Source: Rhinopomastus cyanomelas (taxonomy: Eukaryota > Chordata > Aves > Bucerotiformes > Rhinopomastidae). Taken from it: a DNA stretch of 64,000 bases. This document shows, in pieces, positions 11,701 through 23,588 of the stretch (within the stretch, counting starts at the first letter, position 1; each line of letters begins with the position of its first letter). The DNA is taken from the NCBI GenBank assembly GCA_013400115.1, contig VXBP01004059.1, forward strand, positions 103,096 to 167,095, read 5' to 3'. A model generated the notes under the pieces. The model was not told where the DNA came from. It worked only from the letters and a program-made list of their open reading frames with translations, and ran no database searches. Made by a program: the position numbers and the translations under genes.

Positions 11701-14660
11701 TGTGCTAAATCAGTAGGTCCTGCTGTCCCCACACCAATCTTCACACACTCTGACACACATTGAAGGAGATTAATTTGGTTTGCAGCTGGTGTCAAGATGA
11801 CTGGGACAAGAAACAGAATCACTGGGCATTAAAAAAACCCTTTCAAAATCACCTCAGCAGCTGATGTTTACACCACAGACGTGTATGGCAGCGCCCTTCA
11901 TTCATCTGCCCCAGCACACTCACCCCTTGTTCCCCTCGTGGGCTTCACTAACAATAACAGATTCTCCTCCACAACAAAGAAACATGGAAATAACCACTGG
12001 GATGTTCTCTGTGTTGCAGGAAGACAAAGAACACCCACACTCTGAAGCCATTATCAAACTGACAGAGGCTTCATTTCAGCTCACATTTTTTTAAAAGTTA
12101 GTAAAAGACTAAAAAGCAGCCCAGGCAATTCCACGTGAAAAGCTGGCCCAAAGAACACGCTTTCTTTTTAAAAGCAACCTACAGCCTTTTGGAAATGGCA
12201 CTGAACACTGACCTTGATCACCACACAGCCCCTTATGCTCTCACTGAGAATACACGCAGCGTTTCACTGGGAATATCTGCAGCTCTAATCCAGGAGGTAC
12301 TAGCAAAGTGGGGTTTGAATTCATACAGAGAGCAGCCAGTTGACTGAACTGTTGTGCTGCGATGTGTAAAACTGGACAATTTGTTAGAAGACAAATGGGA
12401 AAGTTATTTGCCTAAAGACCAAGACATGACCGCTTTTCAAAAGGTGTTGATACAAGGAACACAGCGTTGCTATACAGGATACACAGCTGTGCAAGCATCT
12501 GGAAAGAAGGTGCTTTCCATGCTTTGGAAACAACCCAACCAAAAAACACCAAACCCTACCTGGACAGGCAGATGGCCCAAACCATCAGATAATCTTTCCT
12601 ACCTTAAATTCTTGTTGTGGTTTTCAGAGAGTCTAAAGCATGCAAACTGGCCCCGTGTTTATCTAGCTTCTGCACCTCCTGTTTAACCAAGACTAACCCA
12701 CACATCCTCACAATCCGCACAAAAACGTCTCTCTGCCTTTCACTTACACAGAGAGCTGTGAAAGTCTTGGTATGACCACCAGATTCCTGCTCTTTGTGAA
12801 ACAAACACCTTAGCTAAGCTAACAGAAGAGCTAAACCTCTCCACTTCTCTGAGCAGCCATAGTGGTTCTGTAACTGAAAGGTAACAACTGTGAATTCAGG
12901 ATGAAAAGAAAGGAATTTAGTCACAGGAAAACGATCCTGAAGTAATCATCACTCCTCCTGAAAGTGATAAATGGGCAAAGGGAGCTTTGAAAATGGTCCT
13001 CTCTGAAGAGCAAGAGAGTACCATGAATGAGAAATGACAGGACAGACAGAGGCACCAGTGGTACTGAAGACAAACACCTTGTACACCTCGTAGTGGAAGA
13101 AGGGGATTCCGGGACAGCAATGCAGGAATGTGATGACTGCAGTGCAAAAGTATGTTGAAGTGATTAGTTAAGGAGCATTAAAATGGATCCAATGGCAGTC
13201 AGACCTCCCTGGAGTCCGCCTGTGTGCGATGGTCAAGGTTTCAGAAGCACGCTGCGGTCTGAAGACAGAGTAGAGCTACTGGTAAGTGTTCTCAAAAAAA
13301 AAAAGAAAAAAGAAAAAAGAAAAACCAACTTGAAGAAGTTAGTGGATCAATATGTCAGGGAGTTTCATTTTGCCAATATTCCATCCAGGAGGATGGCAAG
13401 GCAAACAGGAAACACGAGATGGGGCAAAAATCAGCATCCTACAACAGATGAAGTCACAAGGATGGACTGGACTGCCCTGAAGCAGTGAATGAGCAGTAAG
13501 AACACAGAAGGACCATCACAACACAAAAAACAGTAAGGAAAAGGAGGACAAGAAGGACTCTAGTCAAGGAAAAGCCACTGGAACAACCAAAGACACGGAG
13601 TGGGGGAAGCAAGAGAGGAAGAGCAATGCAGCTAGTCACTTTGGAGTAGTGACAAAGTGAACGCAAAGCTCTGAACTTGCCAAAACATTCTCTGCCTGGC
13701 ATTAAACAAGAGAGTCACAAGTACATTAACAGCTAACTGTTGGATTTCATATGTATTATTTAAATATAATGTTTATAATATTTAGTTCTCTAAATAAAAA
13801 GCTAATGAGGAGAAACACACTGTGCAATTGTTCTTATTTCCTTGCATTTAAAGATTAAGAGTGCAAGCTCTGAAAATGATAAGCAAACTAGGTGTATTAT
13901 GAGCATCAACCACAAACAATCCAGCTACTACAATAACTCTGGTGTGTCACGGGTCCAAAGATGTGGCTCAAGCACCTACACCCACTCATGCAGGCTTGCA
14001 CCACACCTTTGCCTAGTTTCCAGGAATTCCTTCTCTCCCCTGTATTACTGACCGGCACTGCTTCCAGCAGAACTACTTTGTGAGCTCTCAGGAACAAGAT
14101 CTTTCTCACAAGTCTAGAAATAAAACCAGCAGCATCGCCTCCGGTAACTGAGCAAAAACAGTCTCTGCTACAAAGTCCGCTGAAACCAGCCACCCAGCCA
14201 AGCGTGCAGACAAAATCCCAGCCCCACCAGGCAGTGACAGAACTCATATTCAAGAACGTTACGAAACCAGACACATTTCCGATGTATCTGAAAGAGAAAG
14301 GTGGGGAGTTCTGTCACTTCAACGAACCACTTAACAGAAGAACAATCACTACAAACAGGTGTGAGGTAACATTGAAAATGAAGTTCCTGTATGAGTAACA
14401 ACTGCGCAGCCTTACTGTTTTCATGAAACACCCAAAGAGTTTTGAACCAACAGCACAAGTAAAAATTTAGTACCAAGATGTACAATTTTATATTCAAAGG
14501 TATCATTTCACACATGGCCATAACCTTACACACAGCCAACTCCAACCATCTCCTCATGTGTGATCACCTTAAGTGCAAAGAACAAGTCCAGTCTGATATT
14601 CTGCACTCAGAAATCGAGCAAGGGAATTCTGAACCTTGTCTGCAGCTCTATGCATTGCAG
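8703..14660. other. Intron 1 sequence, 6 kb without recognised repeats
   Basis: The longest CR1-free stretch in the window. It contains only small low-complexity patches (A-rich at 13293-13325). No exon or RNA gene was recognised. Being free of insertions while the rest of the intron has many could reflect chance or constraint on regulatory sequence, and one genome cannot separate these. Confidence 0.55.
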
Positions 14661-14815
14661 CAGGGAGGTGGTGGAGTCGCCATCCCTGGAGCTGTTCAAG
14701 GCAGGATTGGACGTGGCACTTGGTGCCATGGTCTAGCCTTGAGCTCTGTGGTAACAGGTTGGACTTGATGATCTATGAGGTCTCTTCCAACCTTGGTAAT
14801 ACTGTGATACTGTGA
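14661..14815 (+). mobile_element. CR1, type C, 5'-truncated
   Basis: Sense copy of the final ~155 bp of a CR1 whose tail ends GGTAATACTGTGATACTGTGA. It includes the last codons of the RT frame (GGAGCTGTTCAAGGCAGG) and the 3' untranslated text (CACTTGGTGCCATGG). It is nearly identical to the type C copies at 23589-24542 and 59242-59471, so these three belong to one fairly young subfamily. Confidence 0.88.
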
Positions 14816-17800
14816 AATAATACATCTAAAAACTTCTTTAATATGACGTTGGTATCACTGGTTATCAATGATCCCCAACTCTCAGAGGCACAGGAAAACC
14901 CTAAGACTTTCCCTTCCTAGGACTACTGCTGAAGGTAGGTAGCTTCAAATCACAAACAATAGGAGCACAATCCGCCTGCTCTAACCGCAGCATCTACAGG
15001 TCGGACACATCCAAGTGACAGACTGCTCTGACAACAGCGCAGAAAAATGAGCTCTTTCACAACTGAGTTTTTCTCTGCTAATGCCAAGAAAGGACCTCAT
15101 ACTAAAATATCTCCAGCCATTCTCAAGAACCTAATCTTGAACCCAAAGGATACCCCAACAACTGAGCTGACGTTAGTCTGGAAGTAACTTTAAAGGTACA
15201 CGCTCTGGGTTTCCAATTTGTACAACTAACATTTTTACTACATTTTTATCATTTCCTACTAAGAGTCTTAAATTTTTCAGTCATTTGAATGTTTGCAGCA
15301 AAATGCAAAATTAAAAGTTAATCATTTTGTTTCCAGATGTGTACGATGAGTACAGATAGTGTTTTCTTCAACAGCAAAATAGCTGTTTTACCTGAAACGC
15401 TCGTGAAATGCTACATCCACAAAGCCAGAGTTGGAAGGGGCTCTCAGCATCCTTCAGATCTGGAGGCAAGCAGAAAGGTGTGTGTGTGTTGTCATACCTT
15501 TATATCACACTTCTACTCCAAGGAGTTCCAGTGTAGACTGTACCGATACACTGGCTAATACAACCCTGCTTTCCAAAATCCCTTAGCAGAGAAACCCTAA
15601 AGGTCTTTCTTTTGAATTGAGCTATGCAGCCAGCAGCATACAGTGCCTCAATTTCACACTTATTAACTGTAAGGCCAAATGAGTGCCCCTGCACAATACC
15701 TCTCTCTTCTGAAAGGGACTCCATGCCTTTCTAAGCTCCACCTCCCCTGGCTCTCAAATAAACCTTTTGATCCTTTCATCCCTAAAGGCTTCAGGAAATT
15801 TCTGTGGCCAAGTTACAGTCTTCCTCCCATGTTCACAACCACAGTCTAGATTCTCAACTCAGCAAAACATAAATTATTCAACTGAAACCTTGACAACCCA
15901 TTTCTGTTCTCACAGGACTAAAAATACACATATGCTGACTTCAGGGGTACCTGAGTCACTTCAGCCCTCAGAGCTTTTGTTCTATGTACCTTCATCTCAT
16001 GGGATGTATAGAAAACAACACGGTAAAGCACCGAAAACCATGGCTTTCTCTTGGTAGTTTGAAACACATAAGGCAACATGCTTCAAGCTTACGAACAAAA
16101 ATTACTTGGTAGGCAGAGAGAAATCATGAAAAACGTGACTAGAATGCAGGTGTTTCAGGAAACTCCTGAATCCTGGGAAAAACTACATCACCATACAGAC
16201 CAACCCATGACTGGATTACTCCACCGACTTCATTCCATGTTTGCCTGGCTCCCTCTAGATCTTTAAAGTCCTCAGTAGATTTGTGCTATGACAGCAAACA
16301 AACCACAACGTGAAGGAGTCTAACGTACTCTGAGACAGAGAGCCCCAGTGCAACAGGGACGGGGGACAGTAAGGGGAGTAGGCTGAGTAACAGGCCACCT
16401 CCCTGCCCAGGCACAGGGATCCATTATCCCCACTGGGACTGCGAGAGCAGAACTGGCATCTCTGAGTTAGGATGTATATTTAGTCTAACAGCAGTCACGA
16501 ACCTGGGGTTATTAGCCCATGACCTGAAGCCCTTGCACACTGACACAGACCAGACAAGTGCCAGGCTGAGGCCAGTCCGTGGTGTAGGAGGTTACTAGGC
16601 AGAAGTGACGCAAGAAAAGCAGGTGACCAAATGACCACAGAGAAAGAAAGGGGCTCCCAGAAGAACAGCAGGAACCATGCAAAAGGCAACTGAATGAAGC
16701 AGTCAGCCTACAAAGAAATGCCTTCTTGCTTACTCTGTCGTTACTCAAACAGGAAGGAGACACCCCCCTAAGACAGCTGGATGGACAAAATCACCCACCG
16801 TGGGAGAGCCAGGCCCAGCTCCCTGAAACCAAGAGCAAATGTCAGCAAAGGTCCTCAGCACAAGGCCTGGGCTGGTTGGGTTCTGGTCCTTCATGTGTCA
16901 CTGTGGTATTTAGAGACAAATCAAAGCACTTGTCTCATGTGCACACACACACACAGAGGAAACACCCCAGAGTTTAAACGTCAGGCCAGCACGGCTGGTT
17001 TGCAGCTTGCAGACACAGGCAGGGGTGGTCTGGCAGGAGAGGGTAAGGAAGGGCACAGAGGAGCTCTGGCTGGACAGCAGCTACCTAGCTGAGCTGTCTC
17101 TGTTCACCAAAAGGCCTCACTAGAAGCAAGCTCCAGTTCCCCTAAAGAATCCCTGCAAGCCTCCTGGTCCTTTAATAGGAGGAGCCCTTTGGGTGTTTTT
17201 TTTAAGCTGAGAGGCCAAAGCTTGGCTTGTAAGCCTCAAATATTTACTGCCCGAGATAAAAGGATCAAATGAATTACTGTCTGAAATTACTGTAATGAAA
17301 TAAGATGCAGCCTGCCCGGTCACAAGATGCTGACAAGATGAGAACGACTTGATTTTATGGTATTGCAGCAACAGTCTGACTGCAGCTTGGGCTGGGAAAA
17401 AGTTCCTTTTCAGTGGAGTGGCATTTAAGAACTGGATTGTTCCACACAGCATATTTGTTCTATACTTGCTGCAGCAAATACAGTCTCAGGAAAGCTGTAT
17501 TATCAACCTACAGAGAAAGTGCAGACCTGATTACATGACTGAGCCCCTAGCAAATGAGCACGAATGAAAACTAATAAAAATGAAGAACTAAATACCTCTG
17601 GCTAGGATGCTCCATGACCCACCTACAGGCATGATCCATCAAAGCCTCAACACAGAGACTGGAACCTGTCTCCATGCCAGAATGGGACTTAGATGTATTT
17701 TTCACACCTAGATTGCCACAAGGAATATGAGTTTCTGCGAGTCTCATGAAATAATCCTGTATCTGCCATGGCACAGACCATAAACCTGGAATAAGGAGTA

Positions 17801-18019
17801 ACTGGAGCAGATGAGGCAGCAGTGGTCCATGACTTACAGACCAGTGAACAGGACAAGAGCTTTCAAGCAAAAATCCAGGACACTTGTGCTAGGAAAAATT
17901 TTTGAAGCACTACATTGTTACAGCTACAAAAATAAAGATTACTGAAAAAGAAAGACAAATTGCAAACAGTCAGGTCTGGCATGACTGTCTTTTAAAAGGC
18001 CAATGGCTTCCTCAGCTTA
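14816..18019. other. Intron 1 sequence, nothing recognised
   Basis: Unique intronic DNA with a short CA run at 16943-16957 and TG repeats near 15480. A possible very diverged CR1-like phrase (GAGTTGGAAGGGGCTCTCAG, near 15428) is too short to annotate. No coding signal. Confidence 0.55.
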
Positions 18020-18110
18020 GGATCATAGAATCATTAGGGATTGGAAGGGACCTCGAAAGATCATCTAGTCAAATCCTCCTGACTCAGCAGGATCACCTAG
18101 ACCAAGTCAT
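18020..18110 (-). mobile_element. CR1 type A tail (downstream half of a fused tail)
   Basis: Antisense of a type A end: ATCATAGAATCATTAGGGAT, then CTCGAAAGATCATCTAGTC, then GGATCACCTAGACCAAGTCA. At about 18110 it passes directly into the 3' end of a type B CR1 in the same orientation. On the sense strand the type B end therefore runs straight into a type A end. The junction differs from the one at 20.4 kb, so this may be an independent insertion at a CR1 tail. Confidence 0.85.
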
Positions 18111-18550
18111 ACAGTCAGTCAGGGTTAGAAGGGATCACAGGATCATCCAGTTCCAACCCCCCTGCCATAGATCAGGCTGGCCAGAGCCACATCCAGCCCG
18201 GCCTTAAACACCTCCAGGGATGGGGCCCCAACCACCTCCCTGGGCAACCCATTCCAGGCTCTCACCACTCTCACAGTGAAGAACTTCCTCCTCACATCCA
18301 CTCTAAATCTACCCATCTCCAGCTCTGCTCCATTCCCCTTAGTCCTGTCACTACCTGACATCCTAAAAAGCCCCTCCCCAGCCTTTTTGTAGCCCCCTTC
18401 ANNNNNNNNNNNNNNNNNNNNNNNNNNNNNNNNNNNNNNNNNNNNNNNNCTCTGGATGGCATCCCTGCCCTCCAGCGTGTCTGCTGCACCACACAGCTTG
18501 GAGTCATCAGCAAACTTGCTGAGGGTGCCCTCAATGCCTCTGTCCATGTC
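18111..18550 (-). mobile_element. CR1, type B, interrupted by an assembly gap
   Basis: Antisense type B CR1. The 3' untranslated end lies near 18111 and the RT C-terminus above it (a frame reading RVDVRRKFFTVRVVRAWNGL). Then follow 48 N, and then the FADD region (sense text reading SKFADDSKLCGAADTLEGRD). The copy is 5'-truncated at about 18550. The gap replaces much of the RT C-terminal coding region. Sister copies suggest about 0.4-0.5 kb is missing, far more than 48 bp. Confidence 0.88.
18402..18449. other. Assembly gap (48 N)
   Basis: A run of 48 unknown bases inside a CR1 copy. The CR1 text on the two sides is not close enough in the element to be bridged by 48 bp, so the gap length is nominal. 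Repeats of this kind commonly break short-read assemblies. Confidence 0.98.
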
Positions 18551-20356
18551 TCGTAGACTGCCAGAAAGAAAGTAAACCTGTAAATGCATCCTCAGAGACC
18601 AGCACTGACCAGCAGGTCACATCTTTATTAGATCAAATACTCGATGCTGGGATTTGCCTCCAGAATCTCTGAGGACGCGTGACACTGCTGCCTCGAGAAA
18701 GGAAGCTCATTCCAAAGAAACTGGATTTTGTGAAGTGTTAGAGAGAATTGTAGCCATGGAAGAAGTTCTGGCTTCTGTGACAATATGACTGTTCCTAAAG
18801 GAATCATTTCCTTAAAATTGGCTCTGACAATGTTCCTAGGGATGTCAAAAAAAAAATTGACTGTAAGTCTGTCTTAAATTCTTTGCTGTTTGTCGTCACT
18901 GGACTAAACAGACCAAATCAGCAGGACTCTAGACGTGTTTACAAGAGTAATTTGTCCACAAGTCTCAAATACATGCTTTCATTAAATTAAATTAATCTTT
19001 TAAAAAATAAATCACACAGTCTACAGGAGAGACATTCCTTGTTTTCAGAGACTCATGGGCTCTAGTAGGTATGATGGATCTTGTCTCCCCAAATGCCTCA
19101 AAAACAGCTGCACGAAGCCTCTTGGCTAATAAAGGGCAAGAATGTCACCCCCCATTAACAGTTCCAGTTACACCACGACAATAGCGATTGCTAAAATACT
19201 CAATTCTGGGCAGCCTGCTGCAGATACGTAACCTAGGGCTCCAGATTTATGGCAAATCAAGTGAAGAACTCAAGCACAGGGAAAAAACTTGAGAATCATT
19301 TGGAAAACAAAAAAGCCATTTCTGCTTGCAATGTTATAAATAACACGGGTGAGCCATGGTTACTCACAGCAAACAGAAGCTGACGCCCTGACCAGCGGCC
19401 AGCTCTGGCACCTTCTGAAAGGAAAACTATAAATACACAAACACGCCCGCATTCAAAATCCTCTTGAAAATAGAAAATTAACAAAACAAAAATCAGCCTG
19501 AAGCTTAAATCAGAATTAAAGCAACACTAAATGAAAATAGCAATGCACCCACTGGTCCTGAACTGTACACACACAGTAAACCAGCAGTACAACAAGGAGT
19601 TTCTACCTAGTCACTAGTTACTACCCAGAGGGCATGTTAAAAGTTCTCACGGTGTTTTGTGACTACACTGGGATATCTTTAACTCCCGTAGAACACAGCT
19701 AAATAGACAGGTAGATAAACCTAAATGTTTCGATGTGCAATGGAACAACAGCAAAGCCACCAGAGCTGCTCACGCAGCTCCCTGCAGAGAGCATGTCCCC
19801 TGTTCACGCCCGCAGGCGTCGCAGAAGCAGTCCGTCTTTATACTCTGATGGTGAACTTGGCTGTGGCTGCCCTGTTCCTTGACTGGCTCTGTGTCTGCAC
19901 TCAAGCGTGAACAACATTTTGCCTTTCTGCCTCCTCACAACTACGTGGAGTGAGGAAACGTTCGGAGATGAATGACAGGAAAAGGACAGCCACTCCATCC
20001 TTTGATGGTTTGTTTACACTGCGACAGGAGTGCGACATACTCCAAAGCACAGTAACCGGCAACTGCTGCACACATCATTTCTGGCATTTCTCTCTAGGCC
20101 ACACCTTTGCAAGAACTGTTTTGGAGAAGCCTCAGGGGAAAAAAGATTACAGGAAGTAAATGAGATTAATCTTACATCTCCATTTGTACTTCATGTACCA
20201 TCCAACCCATCAGCAATAACCACAGAAAACAAATGAAGACAATCACCACGATGTCTGCCCAAGCACATTTATAGATTTTCATAAAAGTATGTATACATCT
20301 ACTTTATGTAACTTTATCCTATCAATGACAATAGCTGTTCTGCAACAGAAGATAAA
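18551..20356. other. Intron 1 sequence, nothing recognised
   Basis: AT-rich to neutral intronic DNA. Frames here are short and unlike any family I know. Confidence 0.55.
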
Positions 20357-20591
20357 CATAGAATCATAGAATCATTAGGGACTGGAAGGGACCCTGAAAG
20401 ATTATCTAGTCCAATCCCCCTGCCACAGCAGGATCTCTTCACTGGAGAATTTATAGGATCACTCAGGGTTGGAAGGGCCCGCCTGATCACCCAGTTCCAA
20501 CCCCCCCGCCATGGGCAGGGACACCCCACCCTAGACCAGGCTGGCCAGAGCTCCATGCAGCCTGGCCTTAAACACCTCCAGGGATGGGGCC
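20357..20591 (-). mobile_element. Fused CR1: type B 3' end joined to type A tail
   Basis: Antisense composite. 20357-20434 is a type A tail ending in CCACAGCAGGATC. 20435-20454 is a linker (TCTTCACTGGAGAATTTAT). From 20455 to about 20591 it is a type B 3' region (GGATCACTCAGGGTTGGAAG, then GCATGGAGCT in the complementary sense). It is 5'-truncated just inside the RT frame. The linker and flanking tails recur at 33471-33576, which suggests a fused source element rather than two independent insertions. Confidence 0.8.
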
Positions 20592-20840
20592 AGCAAAGCC
20601 CTTTGTCCAGAAAATTTTCCCAAAGACCCTCTCCCTGCAACACTAATTTTAGCACAGGGTTTATCATCGTAGCAACTATGGTGCAAGACCCATAAACAGC
20701 AAAAAAATTCAACTTGGGAAGGAACAGAGACAGAAAGCAACAGCTCAACCACACACTCGTCTTCATTCATTCAGAAGACACCAGCAAGGTCCATCTGCCT
20801 GGAGGTGAGGTGCAGTCTCTAATACAAGTGTTGATGTCCA

Positions 20841-20894
20841 TGATCATAGAATCACTACGGATTGGAAGGGACCTTGAAAGATCATCTAGTCCAA
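20841..20894 (-). mobile_element. CR1 type A tail, minimal copy
   Basis: Only the last ~54 bp of a type A CR1, antisense (TGATCATAGAATCACTACGG, then CCTTGAAAGATCATCTAGTC). It is well preserved, so this is a very short 5'-truncated insertion rather than a decayed long one. Confidence 0.85.
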
Positions 20895-23588
20895 AATATA
20901 AATGATATTACTGGGAGTTTTGCTGTAACTTTGGGAAACTTACAGTTTCATAGATTTTTTTAGCTATATGCCTAACTCGTACAGCTAAAGAATGGATTGA
21001 GAAGAGGGAACACCTGCTCCTGAAGCAGTTAAGAAGCAAGACAAATCTAAAAATGGTTTTTAACCTGACCTCACCTACACTGACAAACACCATCGCCTTA
21101 TCTTACACCAGTGTGAAGCGAAAGGCCACACAAGGCAGACTGCAGTGGACTGAGATCAACACAAACCAGCCATTCTTCTGGAGCAGGAACTCTGCACCTG
21201 CAGACAAGCACTTGAAAGCCCTCAGTCCATTTCAGCCAGTGCTGCTGACACCTGGTTGCTCTCTGTTCACAGCTCACTTGTGTACTTTTGGGGCCAGCTC
21301 TAACTGTAAAGATTTGTTGAAATTCTTCCTTTGCATTTGCAAGACTTCTCAATACTACCAAGTCCTAGTCCAAGTCAAGAGTGCTTGATTTGCAATGGTA
21401 TCATCTTTCAGCAAGGACTTAAAATTGAGGGGGGAAAATTAAACCGGTAAGAGTCTAAGGCCTCCTCTTTCGACCACATATTTGATGAAGCAAATAACGA
21501 CAATAAAAATGCCTTTATCTTCACACAGCACTGCCACAAGGGTGGGTGACATGCACAGTATGCAGTTTCAATTTATTTTTGGACAAAAACAAAATGATGT
21601 GCAGGCTCAGCTTCCAGGCTGTGTTCTCCCAGGCCCTTCCTCCAGCTATTACTGCAGCTCATCTCATTTGTCTTTGATGAATATCTGGGACTTGTAGATC
21701 CTTCCTTTTTGCCTCAGCTCCTCCTTCCACATGTCCTATTCTTGGTCTCACACTTATCCACATCACTGCCTCTTCCCCATTTCCATTTTTTGGCACCTTC
21801 ACTCCTTGTTTTTCCACCCATTTGATGTGTCTATCCCTATGCTCTCACCTTCATCTTCCTCTTGGTTCCTCTATTCAACTCTCCATCACCTGCACACTTC
21901 ATCCAAACAGGACATGCCCCTTCTGCATCATGTTGTGTGAAAGCCAGCAGAAGGAACCATACATGTGACTACCTTGCTCATGTAATGTCACAGCTCCACC
22001 TCCCCTCCTTGTTGAACTGGGTAACACAATTTCCACCAGCATTTTCAAGAGCTTTCATTCTGTAAGTGCACCCAGAAACACAAGTTACACTTCTCTTGCC
22101 CTTTTCTAGCCATGAGAACAACCTTTGTTAAAGGAAGGCTTCTGCCGCTGCTCCCTCTGGCCCTCACGATCAGAGGATTAACAAGCACCGTTCTGATACG
22201 TGGTGCCTGTACCATGGTCCACTGAGAAGTCTGTCAAGTCCCATATCCAGCACAAGGCAGACGGGAGAGTATCAGCTCTGCTTGATGCCCAGGAGTGACA
22301 GGGTGCACAAGCCAGCCAAGACAACAGTGAAAGGGTCAAGCAACCCTGTCCCACTGCAGCTGGAAGGCAGATCTCACCTCAGAGAACACAGTGAAAACAA
22401 AGGGAAATCTGTTGTGGTTGAAGTAGCCCAAGAAGGAGAACTGGCTTTACTTTGGTTCCAGCAAGGGGCATGAGAAAGGAAAGGCACCATCTGAATGACT
22501 TCATCTATCCCAGGGGGAAACAAAGAGGGAACGTGGGTGATTGCTGCAGTGTTTCCGCATTTGCCTTTGGCTGCCCAAAAACACTGCAGCTCAGCTGCTT
22601 GCCAAAGGAAAGGAATCTGGGGAAAATGTTGTCATCCTGTGGGTTTTTCCTTCAACTTTTTTCATGTTGTGCTGGAACCAGCAGCAACCTGGGTGCTGGG
22701 GGCACTGGGTGCTTCCTACAGGGGTGGGGGTATGGCAAGCAGTCCCAGCCACGAGCAGGGCAGCACCGACCATCAGGGTGGGCTAAGGCTAAGCCAGGAC
22801 GTAGGCTCACACGTGAGCCTGGCCCAAAGGACCCCTGACCAGGCTGTGGGGAGCTGGATAACAGCCCTGCTGCCAGGCTTCTGGGCAGGGACCGATGTGG
22901 GTAATGAGACTCTCCAGGAGGGTTAGGCAGGGTCAGTCAGGGCTGTCAGTGCTCTCAGGCATCAGTCGTCCATCAGGTCCTGGCTGGATTCACCCCAGTA
23001 AGCTGCAGGTCAAGGGCTGGACCGCACAGACTGCCCATTTCACCTGAGCAGTTTTAGCATGTCATAGCATAATATGCCTTTCAAGACAACACATGAACAG
23101 TATAAATAACAGATCTAGTGAGCCATGAGCATCTCTTTAGTAAAAATCACCATACACACAGGCAGCTGGTGTGAAATTAGCATCAGTTATGCTGACTGGA
23201 AGTGGTACATCTGGAAGCTGCAGAGAGGAAGTGGCAGAGCTCAGCACAGGTTTTCACAGATTGGAACATCAGACCAAACTCTGCGGCAACCAGCCAACAT
23301 GCACAACTAGGAGAATGTGGCCCCTTCCTGCATCACTGTAACCACCAAAGTCACCGGGGTTTGTACTGGCAAAGAATCTACACAACCACCTGTACATCCT
23401 AAGAAAGGGTTTGCTTAGCTTCTGCATAAAACCTACACAGACCAGTAACTTAAGGAGGGCAGGAAGGGTAATTTTAAAACACCACTAGGATGTCAGCTGG
23501 GTATGAAGGTGCAGACAGAACTGCTCTCTAAATTTCACCCTAGGAGCTAAACATCATCACAAACACCAACATTGCCATTTGTGATAAC
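20895..23588. other. Intron 1 sequence with a GC- and G-rich patch
   Basis: Contains a pyrimidine-rich region (21700-21910, CTTCC and TTCC text) and a GC-richer patch at about 22640-22990 with several G-runs (GGGGTGGGGG near 22721). Frames up to 143 codons overlap the patch in several frames at once, which is typical of composition rather than coding. No splice-bounded exon recognised. Confidence 0.5.

Noticed and set aside
15420..15470. CR1-like phrase near GAGTTGGAAGGGGCTCTCAG
   Set aside because: Too short and diverged to distinguish from chance, with no 8-bp tail repeat beside it.
22452..22926. Overlapping 128- and 143-codon frames in a GC-rich patch
   Set aside because: All three plus frames are open over the same patch, a GC-composition effect. 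No splice-bounded exon or known protein similarity.
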